This document shows, one piece after another, positions 15,753 to 22,926 of a stretch of DNA of 64,000 bases; within the stretch, counting starts at the first letter, position 1; each line of letters starts with the position of its first letter. Source of the stretch: Marinobacter sediminum (GTDB lineage: Bacteria > Pseudomonadota > Gammaproteobacteria > Pseudomonadales > Oleiphilaceae); contig NZ_JAEMQH010000003.1 of NCBI RefSeq assembly GCF_016820575.1, positions 310,001 to 374,000 of the forward strand, read 5' to 3'. Below the pieces are notes generated by a model. That model was not told the origin of the DNA and made no database searches. It saw nothing but the letters and a program-made list of their open reading frames with translations. The translations under genes were made by a program, and so were the position numbers.

Positions 15753-16580
15753 ATGCAGATCCGAGACTCTATAGTATCTCTGGGTGACGGCATCCATGTG
15801 GAAGTGCGTCGCATCACTCATCCGGACCCCGGTTCGCCGCTCCAGTCCCCGCGGCCCACGCTGGTATTCCTGCACGAGTCCTTGGGTAGCATCGCCCTCT
15901 GGCGCAAGTTTCCTGAACGCCTGGCCAAGGCCACGGGCTACGACGCCGTCATTTATAACCGCCTGGGCTATGGCAGCTCCTCCGATGAGGAATTGCCACG
16001 GCCCTACGATTATCAGGAGCGGGAAGGGGCGGTGATACTGCCGCGCCTGCTGGGTGAGCTGGGCCTGGACAAGGTGGTGCTGATCGGCCACAGCGACGGC
16101 GGCTCCATAGCCCTGATTGCGGCCGGTGCGCTGGGCGAGCGTGCCCACGCCCTGATTACCATGGCGGCACACACTTACGCGGACCAGCTAACGATTGATG
16201 GCATCACCGAGATGATGGATCGCTATCAGACCACCGATCTGCGCGAGAAACTCCAGCGTTACCATGGTGCAAGGACGGACGATTTGTTCCGGGCCTGGCA
16301 TACGGTGTGGCTGGATGAAGGCTTTGACGCTTCGCTGGATTTCACTGATTGGCTGGCGGGCATCCAATGTCCGTCTATGATCATTCAAGGGGAAAGCGAT
16401 GAGTATGGGGTGCCTGAGCAGGTCACCGATATCGTCGAAGGCATTGGTGCGTCTGCGCAGCCTCTCTTTTTGCCAGACACGGGGCACTCTCCGCACCTCG
16501 AAAAACCAGACCAGCTTCTCGAGGCGGTCTGCGACTTTTTGCTAGGTACAAAACCTCCGAAAAGCCGAAATAGCTATTGA
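15753..16580 (+). CDS. Alpha/beta hydrolase
   Basis: A 275-residue alpha/beta hydrolase. The nucleophile elbow is GHSDGG (G-x-S-x-G, about residue 112), the oxyanion region LHESLGSIALWR follows the first strand, and the histidine is in PDTGHSPHLEKPDQLLE. The acid is probably the Asp in GESDEYG. No signal peptide, so cytoplasmic. It starts 4 bp after the thioesterase and completes the three-gene ligase operon. The C-terminus overlaps the LiuR-type palindrome of the next transcription unit. Esterase, lactonase or ring-cleavage-product hydrolase activity is possible; the substrate cannot be read. Confidence 0.85.
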   Translation: MQIRDSIVSLGDGIHVEVRRITHPDPGSPLQSPRPTLVFLHESLGSIALWRKFPERLAKATGYDAVIYNRLGYGSSSDEELPRPYDYQEREGAVILPRLLGELGLDKVVLIGHSDGGSIALIAAGALGERAHALITMAAHTYADQLTIDGITEMMDRYQTTDLREKLQRYHGARTDDLFRAWHTVWLDEGFDASLDFTDWLAGIQCPSMIIQGESDEYGVPEQVTDIVEGIGASAQPLFLPDTGHSPHLEKPDQLLEAVCDFLLGTKPPKSRNSY

Positions 16581-16598
16581 CGTTTACGTATACGTCAA
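16577..16598. promoter_or_regulatory. Putative LiuR operator before the Liv-type ABC transporter operon
   Basis: A 22-bp palindrome, 20 of 22 positions symmetric, built from TTGACGTTTACG and TATACGTCAA. The core TTTACGTATACGTCAA matches the sites at 13609 and 36839. It overlaps the end of the hydrolase gene and lies 54 bp before the ATG of the first transporter gene, so it probably controls an internal promoter. Confidence 0.65.
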
Positions 16599-16651
16599 TC
16601 TACTCTGTCAACTAGTTCAAATGTACAACAATAACAAAGGTAGACTGGCTC

Positions 16652-17455
16652 ATGAGTGAACAGTACGTTCTGGAGACCCGCAACCTTGTCAAAGAGTTCA
16701 AGGGCTTTGTTGCGGTCGACGACGTGAATCTGAAGATTCAGAAAGGCCACATCCATGCCCTTATCGGTCCGAATGGCGCCGGCAAGACCACCGTCTTCAA
16801 TCTTCTTACCAAGTTTCTAATCCCCACCCGCGGCCAGATCCTGTTTAACGGCAACGACATCACCGCCCTGAAATCCGCGCCCATTGCCCGCAAGGGCGTG
16901 GTGCGTTCGTTCCAGATCTCGGCGGTTTTCCCGCACATGACCGCCCTGGAGAACATCCGGGTGGCTCTGCAGAGCTTTGAAGGCAATTCCTACAGCTTCT
17001 GGAAATCCGGAGCCAGCCTGAACCGGCTGAATGCGCGTTGCATGGAATTGCTGGAAGAGGTTGGTCTGGCGGAATACGCCAACACCACGACCGTTGAGCT
17101 GGCCTACGGCCGTAAGCGGGCTCTGGAACTGGCCACCACACTGGCCATGGAGCCGGAGCTGTTGTTGCTGGACGAGCCCACCCAGGGTATGGGCGCCGAA
17201 GATGTTGACCGGGTAGTGGAGTTGGTACGCAAGGCGGCCAAGGGCCGTACCGTACTGATGGTGGAACACAACCTGAGCGTGGTCAGCAAGCTGTGTGACC
17301 GGATTACTGTGCTGGCCCAGGGCGCGGTGCTCACCGAGGGCGACTACGACACGGTTTCCGCCGACCCACGGGTTCGGGAAGTCTATATGGGGACAGATTC
17401 CAGTGGTGAGCGTGGCTCATCGTCTGAAGCCAGTGCAGCGGAGGCGGCAGAATGA
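16652..17455 (+). CDS. Liv-type ABC transporter ATP-binding protein (LivG family)
   Basis: A 267-residue ATPase of the LivG branch of hydrophobic amino acid/amide ABC importers. It has Walker A GPNGAGKTT (about 37-45), a Q-loop in RSFQISAVFPHMTALENIRV, the LAYGRKRALELA signature, Walker B LLLLDEPTQGMG and the switch histidine in MVEHNLSVV. The 30-residue C-terminal tail rich in Ser, Glu and Ala (EASAAEAAE) is longer than usual. It overlaps the next ATPase by 4 bp. In this family such transporters import leucine, urea, amides or aromatic and short carboxylic acids; the ligase operon upstream points to a carboxylate. Confidence 0.92.
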   Translation: MSEQYVLETRNLVKEFKGFVAVDDVNLKIQKGHIHALIGPNGAGKTTVFNLLTKFLIPTRGQILFNGNDITALKSAPIARKGVVRSFQISAVFPHMTALENIRVALQSFEGNSYSFWKSGASLNRLNARCMELLEEVGLAEYANTTTVELAYGRKRALELATTLAMEPELLLLDEPTQGMGAEDVDRVVELVRKAAKGRTVLMVEHNLSVVSKLCDRITVLAQGAVLTEGDYDTVSADPRVREVYMGTDSSGERGSSSEASAAEAAE

Positions 17456-18174
17456 GCCAGACCCAGCAGAAAGAATACGAACAGTTGCGGGTCTCCGGTC
17501 TGCACTCTTTTTACGGTGAATCCCACATCCTCCACGGCATTGATCTGGTGGTTAACCGGGGTGAGCTGGTTACGCTGCTCGGCCGAAACGGCGCGGGCCG
17601 CAGTACTACCTTGAAATCGATCATGAACATGGTGGGCCGCCGCACTGGTTCCATCATGATCAACGGGGAGGAGACGATGTCTTGCGCCCCGCACCATATT
17701 GCGCGGTTAGGTGTCGGCTACTGCCCCGAACATCGGGGCATTTTTTCGGCCCTCAGTGTCCAGGAAAACCTCACCCTGCCGCCCGTGGTGCGCAGTGGAG
17801 GTATGAGCCTGGAAGAAATCTACACCATGTTCCCCAACTTGTACGAGCGTCGCTTCAGCCAGGGCACCAAGCTGTCTGGTGGTGAGCAGCAGATGCTGGC
17901 CCTGGCCCGCATCCTGCGCACCGGCGCCAATATGCTGTTGCTGGATGAGATCACCGAGGGTCTGGCTCCGGTCATCGTTGAGAAACTCGGCCATGTCCTT
18001 ACCAAGCTCAAGGAAAAGGGCCTGACGATTGTACTCGTGGAGCAGAATTTCCACTTCGCAGCGACCCTGGCTGACCGGCATTATGTCGTTGAGCACGGGC
18101 AGATAGTGGAAGAAATCAGTGCCAATGAACTGAGTGCCAAGCAGTCGGTGCTGGATGGTTATCTGGGGGTATGA
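17452..18174 (+). CDS. Liv-type ABC transporter ATP-binding protein (LivF family)
   Basis: A 240-residue LivF-type ATPase, partner of the gene before it. It has the signature LSGGEQQMLALAR, Walker B MLLLDEITEGLAP and the switch region VLVEQNFHFA. Walker A reads GRNGAGRSTT, with Arg in place of the invariant Lys, and Walker B has DEI where DEP is usual. Both substitutions are clear in the DNA (GGCCGCAGT for Gly-Arg-Ser). The overlap with the preceding gene is ATGA. The partner ATPase keeps a normal Walker A, so the heterodimer could still work. Confidence 0.92.
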   Translation: MSQTQQKEYEQLRVSGLHSFYGESHILHGIDLVVNRGELVTLLGRNGAGRSTTLKSIMNMVGRRTGSIMINGEETMSCAPHHIARLGVGYCPEHRGIFSALSVQENLTLPPVVRSGGMSLEEIYTMFPNLYERRFSQGTKLSGGEQQMLALARILRTGANMLLLDEITEGLAPVIVEKLGHVLTKLKEKGLTIVLVEQNFHFAATLADRHYVVEHGQIVEEISANELSAKQSVLDGYLGV

Positions 18175-18252
18175 CCCAGGAACAGGAAAGAACGAGCGTT
18201 AAAAAGCAAAAATAAACCTGAAACAACGCAACACAGTAGCGGAGATACAACA

Positions 18253-19464
18253 ATGACAATGATGAAAAAGCTTCTGACCTCAGCCGTTGCCTCAGCCATG
18301 ATGGCCACTGGTGCCCAGGCTGCAATTTCCAACGACACCGTAAAGATCGGCTACCTGGCTGACATGTCTGGTACCTATCGTGACCTGGCCGGCCCGAATG
18401 GCCTGAAAGCCATGGAAATGGCCATCGCCGATTTTGGCGGTGAAGTGAATGGCGCCAAGATTGAAGTGGTCAGCGCCGACGACCGTAACAGTGCCGATGT
18501 TGCCTCCAGCACCGTGCGTCGCTGGGTTGAGAACGAAAACGTGGATCTGGTTGCTGGCCTGGTCGCTTCCTCCGTGTCCATCGCGGTCAGTGACATTCTG
18601 GAAGAGAACGACCGCCTGGGTATCGTTTCCGGTTCTGCCGCCTCCAGCATCACCAACGAGCACTGCACCCCGAACCACATTCACTATGTGTACGACACCT
18701 ACCCGCTGGCCAACGGTACCGCCAGTGCCGTGGTGAAAGAGGGTGGTAAAACCTGGTTCATCCTGACCGCCGACTATGCCTTCGGCCACGCGCTGGAAGG
18801 CGACGTTACCCGTGTGGTTGAGGCCAACGGCGGTGAAATCATCGGAACCCTGCGTCACCCGTTCCCAACGCCTGATTTCTCATCGTTCATCCTGCAGGCC
18901 CAGGCCTCAGGTGCAGACGTTGTTGCCCTGGCGAACGCCGGTGCCGACACCACCAACGCCATCAACACCGCCAGTGAGTTCGGCCTGACCCAGTCTGGCC
19001 AGACCCTTGCCGCGTTGCTGCTGTTCCTGAACGACGTGAAAGCACTGGGTGTTGAAGCCGCCCAGGGTATCCAGCTGACCACTGGCTGGTACTGGGACAT
19101 GAACGACGAGACCCGTGCCTGGTCTGACCGCTTCATGGAAGAAACCGGTGCCCGCCCGACCATGATTCATGCCGGTGTTTACTCCAGCACCATGCAGTAC
19201 CTGAAGGCCGTTGAAGCCACTGGCTCTGACGATGCCCAAACGGTTCGCAAGCAGATGATGAACACGCCGATCAACGACATGTTCACCAAGAACGGTGTGA
19301 TTCGTGAAGACGGCCGCATGGTGCACGACATGTACCTGGCGGAAGTAAAAACTCCGGCCGAGTCCAAGAACGAGTGGGACCTGTACAAGATCCTGCGCAC
19401 CATCCCGGCTGAAGAAGCTTACCGTCCGCTCTCCGAGAGCAAGTGCCCTCTGGTTAATAAGTAA
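18253..19464 (+). CDS. ABC transporter periplasmic substrate-binding protein (Liv/amide type)
   Basis: A 403-residue periplasmic type-1 binding protein. The signal peptide MTMMKKLLTSAVASAMMATG ends at AQA, with cleavage expected before AISND. The mature protein starts TVKIGYLADMSGTYRDLAGPNG, the normal opening of LivJ-like and amide-binding proteins, and continues EVVSADDRNSADVASSTVRRW. Family members of about 400 aa with the HCTPNHIHYVYDTYPLANG-type segment bind small carboxylates or aromatic acids more often than leucine. It is encoded between the ATPases and the permeases, and a strong intercistronic hairpin follows, which fits the need for excess binding protein. Confidence 0.92.
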   Translation: MTMMKKLLTSAVASAMMATGAQAAISNDTVKIGYLADMSGTYRDLAGPNGLKAMEMAIADFGGEVNGAKIEVVSADDRNSADVASSTVRRWVENENVDLVAGLVASSVSIAVSDILEENDRLGIVSGSAASSITNEHCTPNHIHYVYDTYPLANGTASAVVKEGGKTWFILTADYAFGHALEGDVTRVVEANGGEIIGTLRHPFPTPDFSSFILQAQASGADVVALANAGADTTNAINTASEFGLTQSGQTLAALLLFLNDVKALGVEAAQGIQLTTGWYWDMNDETRAWSDRFMEETGARPTMIHAGVYSSTMQYLKAVEATGSDDAQTVRKQMMNTPINDMFTKNGVIREDGRMVHDMYLAEVKTPAESKNEWDLYKILRTIPAEEAYRPLSESKCPLVNK

Positions 19465-19476
19465 GAGCGTAACCCA

Positions 19477-19511
19477 GGGGACCCTCCGGCGAATTGAGCC
19501 GGAGCGTCCCC
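19477..19511 (+). other. Intercistronic stem-loop between binding protein and permease genes
   Basis: GGGGACCCTCCGGC (19477-19490) pairs with GCCGGAGCGTCCCC (19498-19511) around a 7-nt loop, 13 pairs with one C-C mismatch. No T-run follows, so it is more likely an mRNA-stabilising or partial-attenuation hairpin than a full terminator. The permease ATG is 58 bp further on. Confidence 0.6.
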
Positions 19512-19568
19512 GGAATCCGCAGCGGTCGCCTTGGTGCGTCCGTCTGCGCAGCTTCTGGAGTTAGCAAC

Positions 19569-20456
19569 ATGTCCATGATTTTCGGTGTCCCCCTTGCTGT
19601 GCTGTCTGGTCAGCTTCTGATCGGGGTCATTAACGGTGCGTTCTACGCACTGTTGAGTCTCGGGCTTGCCGTCATATTCGGCCTGCTCAAGATCATCAAC
19701 TTTGCCCACGGGGCAATGTACATGCTCGGTGCAATGGTCACCGTCATTATGTTCGACGTAATGGGTGTCAACTACTGGGTCGCCCTGTTTATGGCACCGC
19801 TGCTGGTGGGCGCGGTCGGGGTTTTGATCGAGTACTTCCTGCTTCGCCGCATTGCCGGCCAGGACCACATCTACAGCCTGTTGCTGACCTTCGGAATTGC
19901 CCTCTTGATGCAGGGTGTACTGACCAATATCTATGGCGTGTCCGGCATGCGTTACTCTATGCCGGATCTGTTCAAGGGCGGAATCAACCTCGGGTTTATG
20001 TTCCTCCCGTACTATCGGGCCTGGGTTATCGGCATCGCCCTGGTGGTGTGCTTCGGTACCTGGTTCATGATCGAGAAAACCAAGCTCGGTGCCTACCTGC
20101 GTGCCGGTACCGAAGATGCCCAGCTGATGCAGGGCTTCGGTATCAACGTGCCGCTGCTGATAAGCCTGACTTATGGCTTTGGTGTAGCATTGGCGGCGTT
20201 CGCCGGTGTGCTGGCGGCGCCCATCTACTCGGTGACACCGGTGATGGGGTCGCACATTCTCATTACCGTGTTCGCCGTGGTGGTGATTGGCGGCATGGGG
20301 TCCATTGGTGGTGCGATTATCACCGGCATCCTGATGGGCGTTGTGGAGGGCCTCACCAAAACCTTCTACCCGCCTGCCTCGTCCGCAGTGATCTTCCTGG
20401 TCATGGTGGTAGTTCTGATGTTCCGGCCTGCGGGTCTGTTTGGTAAGGAGGCGTAA
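19569..20456 (+). CDS. Liv-type ABC transporter permease (LivH family)
   Basis: A 295-residue inner-membrane permease of the LivH type, about eight hydrophobic helices. Family marks are the N-terminal GVINGAFYALLSLGLAVIFGLLKIINFAHG (only partly quoted: ALLSLGLAVIFGL, NFAHGAMYMLG), the EAA-like segment around GTEDAQLMQGFGIN, and VVVIGGMGSIGGAIITG near the C-terminus. ATG 19569 follows CTGGAG; the longer frame to 19494 would start inside the hairpin and was rejected. It is followed after 2 bp by the LivM-type permease. Confidence 0.93.
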   Translation: MSMIFGVPLAVLSGQLLIGVINGAFYALLSLGLAVIFGLLKIINFAHGAMYMLGAMVTVIMFDVMGVNYWVALFMAPLLVGAVGVLIEYFLLRRIAGQDHIYSLLLTFGIALLMQGVLTNIYGVSGMRYSMPDLFKGGINLGFMFLPYYRAWVIGIALVVCFGTWFMIEKTKLGAYLRAGTEDAQLMQGFGINVPLLISLTYGFGVALAAFAGVLAAPIYSVTPVMGSHILITVFAVVVIGGMGSIGGAIITGILMGVVEGLTKTFYPPASSAVIFLVMVVVLMFRPAGLFGKEA

Positions 20457-20458
20457 TC

Positions 20459-21454
20459 ATGAGCCAGTCATTCGATTCGACGGCGATTCATCAAGCCATC
20501 CTGGAACAGCAGAAAGCCGATGGCCGCAAGAAGATGCTGCTCAACGCTGTGCTGGTCCTGCTTTTGGTAGCAGCCCCGTTTGTGCTGTACCCGGTCTTCC
20601 TGATGAAGATCCTGTGTTTCGCGCTGTTCGCGGTGGCCTTTAACCTGCTGTTCGGCTTCACCGGCCTGCTGTCATTCGGCCATGCCGCGTTCCTGGCAAC
20701 GGGTGGCTACACCACCGGTTACCTGCTCACCAACTTATCCTGGTTGAGCACGGAGCTGGGCATTATGGCGGGCACCGGCGTGGCAACCCTGCTGGGCCTT
20801 GCCTTTGCGCTGCTGTCGATTCGGCGGCAGGGGATCTATTTCGCCATGGTGACCCTGGCTTTGGCACAGTTGGTGTTCTTCTTCTTCGTCCAGTCGGAGT
20901 TCACCGGCGGTGAGGACGGCATGCACGGGATTCCCCGTGGCCACCTGCTGGGAATGATCGATCTCAGCAACAACTTCAACATGTATTACTTCGTGTTGGC
21001 GGTGTTCCTGGGGTGCTACCTGCTGGTTCAGCGTATTGTCTCCAGCCCGTACGGGCAGGTACTCAAGTCCATCAAACAGAACGAGCCCCGGGCAGTTTCG
21101 CTGGGTTACAACGTAAACCGCTACAAGGTACTGGCGTTCGTGATTTCCGCTGCGCTGGCTGGTTTGGCCGGGTCGATGAAGTCGGTGGTGTTCCAGCTGG
21201 CGTCACTGAACGATGCCCACTGGCACATGTCGGGTGAGGTCATCCTTATGACTCTGGTTGGCGGCATGGGTACCTTGCTTGGTCCCGTGGTTGGTGCCAC
21301 CTTCGTGGTGAACGTTGAGTATCACCTGTCTCAGGGCGCCTTGCGCGACTGGGTGGACCCGATCCTCGGTGGTATCTTCATTCTGGTCGTACTGGCGTTC
21401 CGCAGCGGCTTCGTTGGTGAGCTCCAGAAGTTCTTCAAAAAGAATCTGGGTTAA
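20459..21454 (+). CDS. Liv-type ABC transporter permease (LivM family)
   Basis: A 331-residue LivM-type permease that pairs with the LivH protein. It has a 30-residue cytoplasmic N-terminus, then hydrophobic helices including NLLFGFTGLLSFGHAAFLA, the classic LivM motif, the cytoplasmic loop IKQNEPRAVSLGYNVNRYK, and MTLVGGMGTLLGPVVGA near the end. It completes the transporter (two ATPases, binding protein, two permeases). The last 4 bp overlap the 3' end of the convergent phosphopantetheinyl transferase gene. Confidence 0.93.
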   Translation: MSQSFDSTAIHQAILEQQKADGRKKMLLNAVLVLLLVAAPFVLYPVFLMKILCFALFAVAFNLLFGFTGLLSFGHAAFLATGGYTTGYLLTNLSWLSTELGIMAGTGVATLLGLAFALLSIRRQGIYFAMVTLALAQLVFFFFVQSEFTGGEDGMHGIPRGHLLGMIDLSNNFNMYYFVLAVFLGCYLLVQRIVSSPYGQVLKSIKQNEPRAVSLGYNVNRYKVLAFVISAALAGLAGSMKSVVFQLASLNDAHWHMSGEVILMTLVGGMGTLLGPVVGATFVVNVEYHLSQGALRDWVDPILGGIFILVVLAFRSGFVGELQKFFKKNLG

Positions 21455-22182
21455 GTCTCTCTTGAGATAGCGATAAGGCTGAGGATCTGGCCGTCCCGGT
21501 TTACGAACTGGGCGTCCAGCTCCCGGTCGCGGCACCAGTGCTCCGACAGGTCGGTGAGCAGGCGCAGCCGCGCGGTGCCATCGGCCTGCCACCCAAGCAG
21601 TTCAGCGTGTTCAAAGTAGAAACGTTTCAGGGTTAGCGGATAGAGCGCCTTGAACAGCGTTTCCTTCAGAGAAAACGCAAGCGTAAGAAATTCCCCGGGT
21701 GTATCCGTCAAAGTGGTCGCAAAGCGGTCCTGCTCGGCCGTGGTCAGAATCTGATCGGCCAGCTTCAGGGCCCTCTCATCCGGCATCACGTGTTCCATAT
21801 CCAGGCCCACACTGGCGTAGTGGGGCGCGGCTCCTACAATGGCCGCCGCCTTGCCATGACTGTGGGTAATTGAGCCCACGCTACCAACCGGCCACTGCGG
21901 CGCTCGATCTTCACCTGTACCCGGCACAGCGCCAACCCCGATTGCCTTCCGAAGCGCTTCGCGGGCACACAAACGCCCGGCCAGGTATTCGGCTTTGCGC
22001 TTGGCGACTGCACGATGAAGGTTGGAGGGCATCGCAATGCCACAGTGTTCGAAGTCCTGATCCTGAAGCCCGTCTGAATTGAAGTCCACCGCGACCAGAG
22101 GGAGGTGTGGCAGTGGACGCGGCCAGGGCAGGCGGTCGTCCCGTTCGGTGCAAAAAGCAGGTAAGGTGGCTTTGAAGGACAT
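21451..22182 (-). CDS. 4'-phosphopantetheinyl transferase, Sfp/EntD type
   Basis: A 243-residue transferase that attaches 4'-phosphopantetheine from CoA to a serine of carrier proteins. Motifs of the EntD/Sfp class are SVGSITHSHG, then SVGLDMEHV (Mg-binding Asp and Glu) and FSLKETLFKALYPL, the W/FSxKExxxK signature. The N-terminal half includes a GxxEYLAGRLCAREAL segment typical of EntD-like proteins. No NRPS, PKS or siderophore gene is in the window, so its carrier protein is unknown. It converges with the LivM gene. Confidence 0.9.
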   Translation of the reverse strand: MSFKATLPAFCTERDDRLPWPRPLPHLPLVAVDFNSDGLQDQDFEHCGIAMPSNLHRAVAKRKAEYLAGRLCAREALRKAIGVGAVPGTGEDRAPQWPVGSVGSITHSHGKAAAIVGAAPHYASVGLDMEHVMPDERALKLADQILTTAEQDRFATTLTDTPGEFLTLAFSLKETLFKALYPLTLKRFYFEHAELLGWQADGTARLRLLTDLSEHWCRDRELDAQFVNRDGQILSLIAISRET

Positions 22183-22226
22183 CTAGATAAGGCTCGAGCA
22201 AATAACGCCATCAGCATAGCTGATCC

Positions 22227-22254
22227 AAAAAAAAGCCGCACCCGGAGGTGCGGC
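22227..22254 (-). terminator. Rho-independent terminator of the pseudoazurin gene
   Basis: On the minus strand GCCGCACC pairs with GGTGCGGC (22235-22254) around a short loop, followed by eight T residues (22227-22234). It starts 22 bp after the pseudoazurin stop codon. Confidence 0.92.
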
Positions 22255-22275
22255 CTTGCTTCGTTCACGTTGCGA

Positions 22276-22725
22276 TTACTGAGTAACGTTCGCGAAGTAC
22301 TTCTCGAGACGATCTTTGTTGGTGGCCGCAGCGGCGGTCAGCTCAGCCACGGCAGCCTTGGCGCTGTCGTAGTTGGTGGCTTCACCTACCTGGATGACAC
22401 CTGCCATGTTCAGCGCAGCGTGCGGGGTGCACTTGTAGACGTACACGCCTTCCTCGTCCAGGGTCACGGTGATCTCTTCATTGATACCACCCTGCCAGCC
22501 GCTGGCGCCTTCCGGTACTGCTACGGTGGCGGAATTGTGCGCCTGGCCGACCAGTACAAACTTCACTGTGTCACCCGGCTCGGCTTTTACGAAGCCTGGC
22601 TCGAAGACCATCGCGCCATCAGCGCCTGCGTTCTTCATTTCGACAACGTGCTCTGCTGCGAATACGCCGCTGGAGAAAGCAGTAATCGCCAGTGCAGCCA
22701 GTGCTTGTTTGAGCTTCAATCGCAT
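22276..22725 (-). CDS. Pseudoazurin (type 1 blue copper protein)
   Basis: A 149-residue periplasmic electron carrier. A signal peptide ends at FAA before EHVVEMKNAG, the usual mature start of pseudoazurins. The type 1 copper ligands are visible: His in VGQAHNSATV, and Cys, His and Met in YKCTPHAALNMAGV. The C-terminal helical tail ends DRLEKYFANV. The start at 22725 follows GAGGTGTACT. Pseudoazurins donate electrons to copper or cytochrome nitrite reductases and N2O reductase, but no denitrification gene is in the window. A 5-bp inverted repeat CAATC-4-GATTG at 22760 lies upstream; it is not a standard FNR box. Confidence 0.93.
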   Translation of the reverse strand: MRLKLKQALAALAITAFSSGVFAAEHVVEMKNAGADGAMVFEPGFVKAEPGDTVKFVLVGQAHNSATVAVPEGASGWQGGINEEITVTLDEEGVYVYKCTPHAALNMAGVIQVGEATNYDSAKAAVAELTAAAATNKDRLEKYFANVTQ

Positions 22726-22926
22726 AGTACACCTCGTTTGCAAGGTTAGTTGGTTATCTCAATCACTGGATTGTACGGGAGGATTGCGTGCGGGGATTGG
22801 AATCCGATTAAGGGGATGTGCTTATGGGAAAGGGGCAGTCCCGACCCCAGTGGATCGGGTCTGCCGCGCTGAATCTATGAGGTGTGGGGGTGCACTGAGA
22901 GCACCTTTAAATCGACCAACACCCTC

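Noticed and set aside
22760..22773. FNR/ANR box upstream of pseudoazurin
   Set aside because: CAATC-4-GATTG is an inverted repeat of the wrong polarity; the consensus TTGAT-N4-ATCAA is not present.
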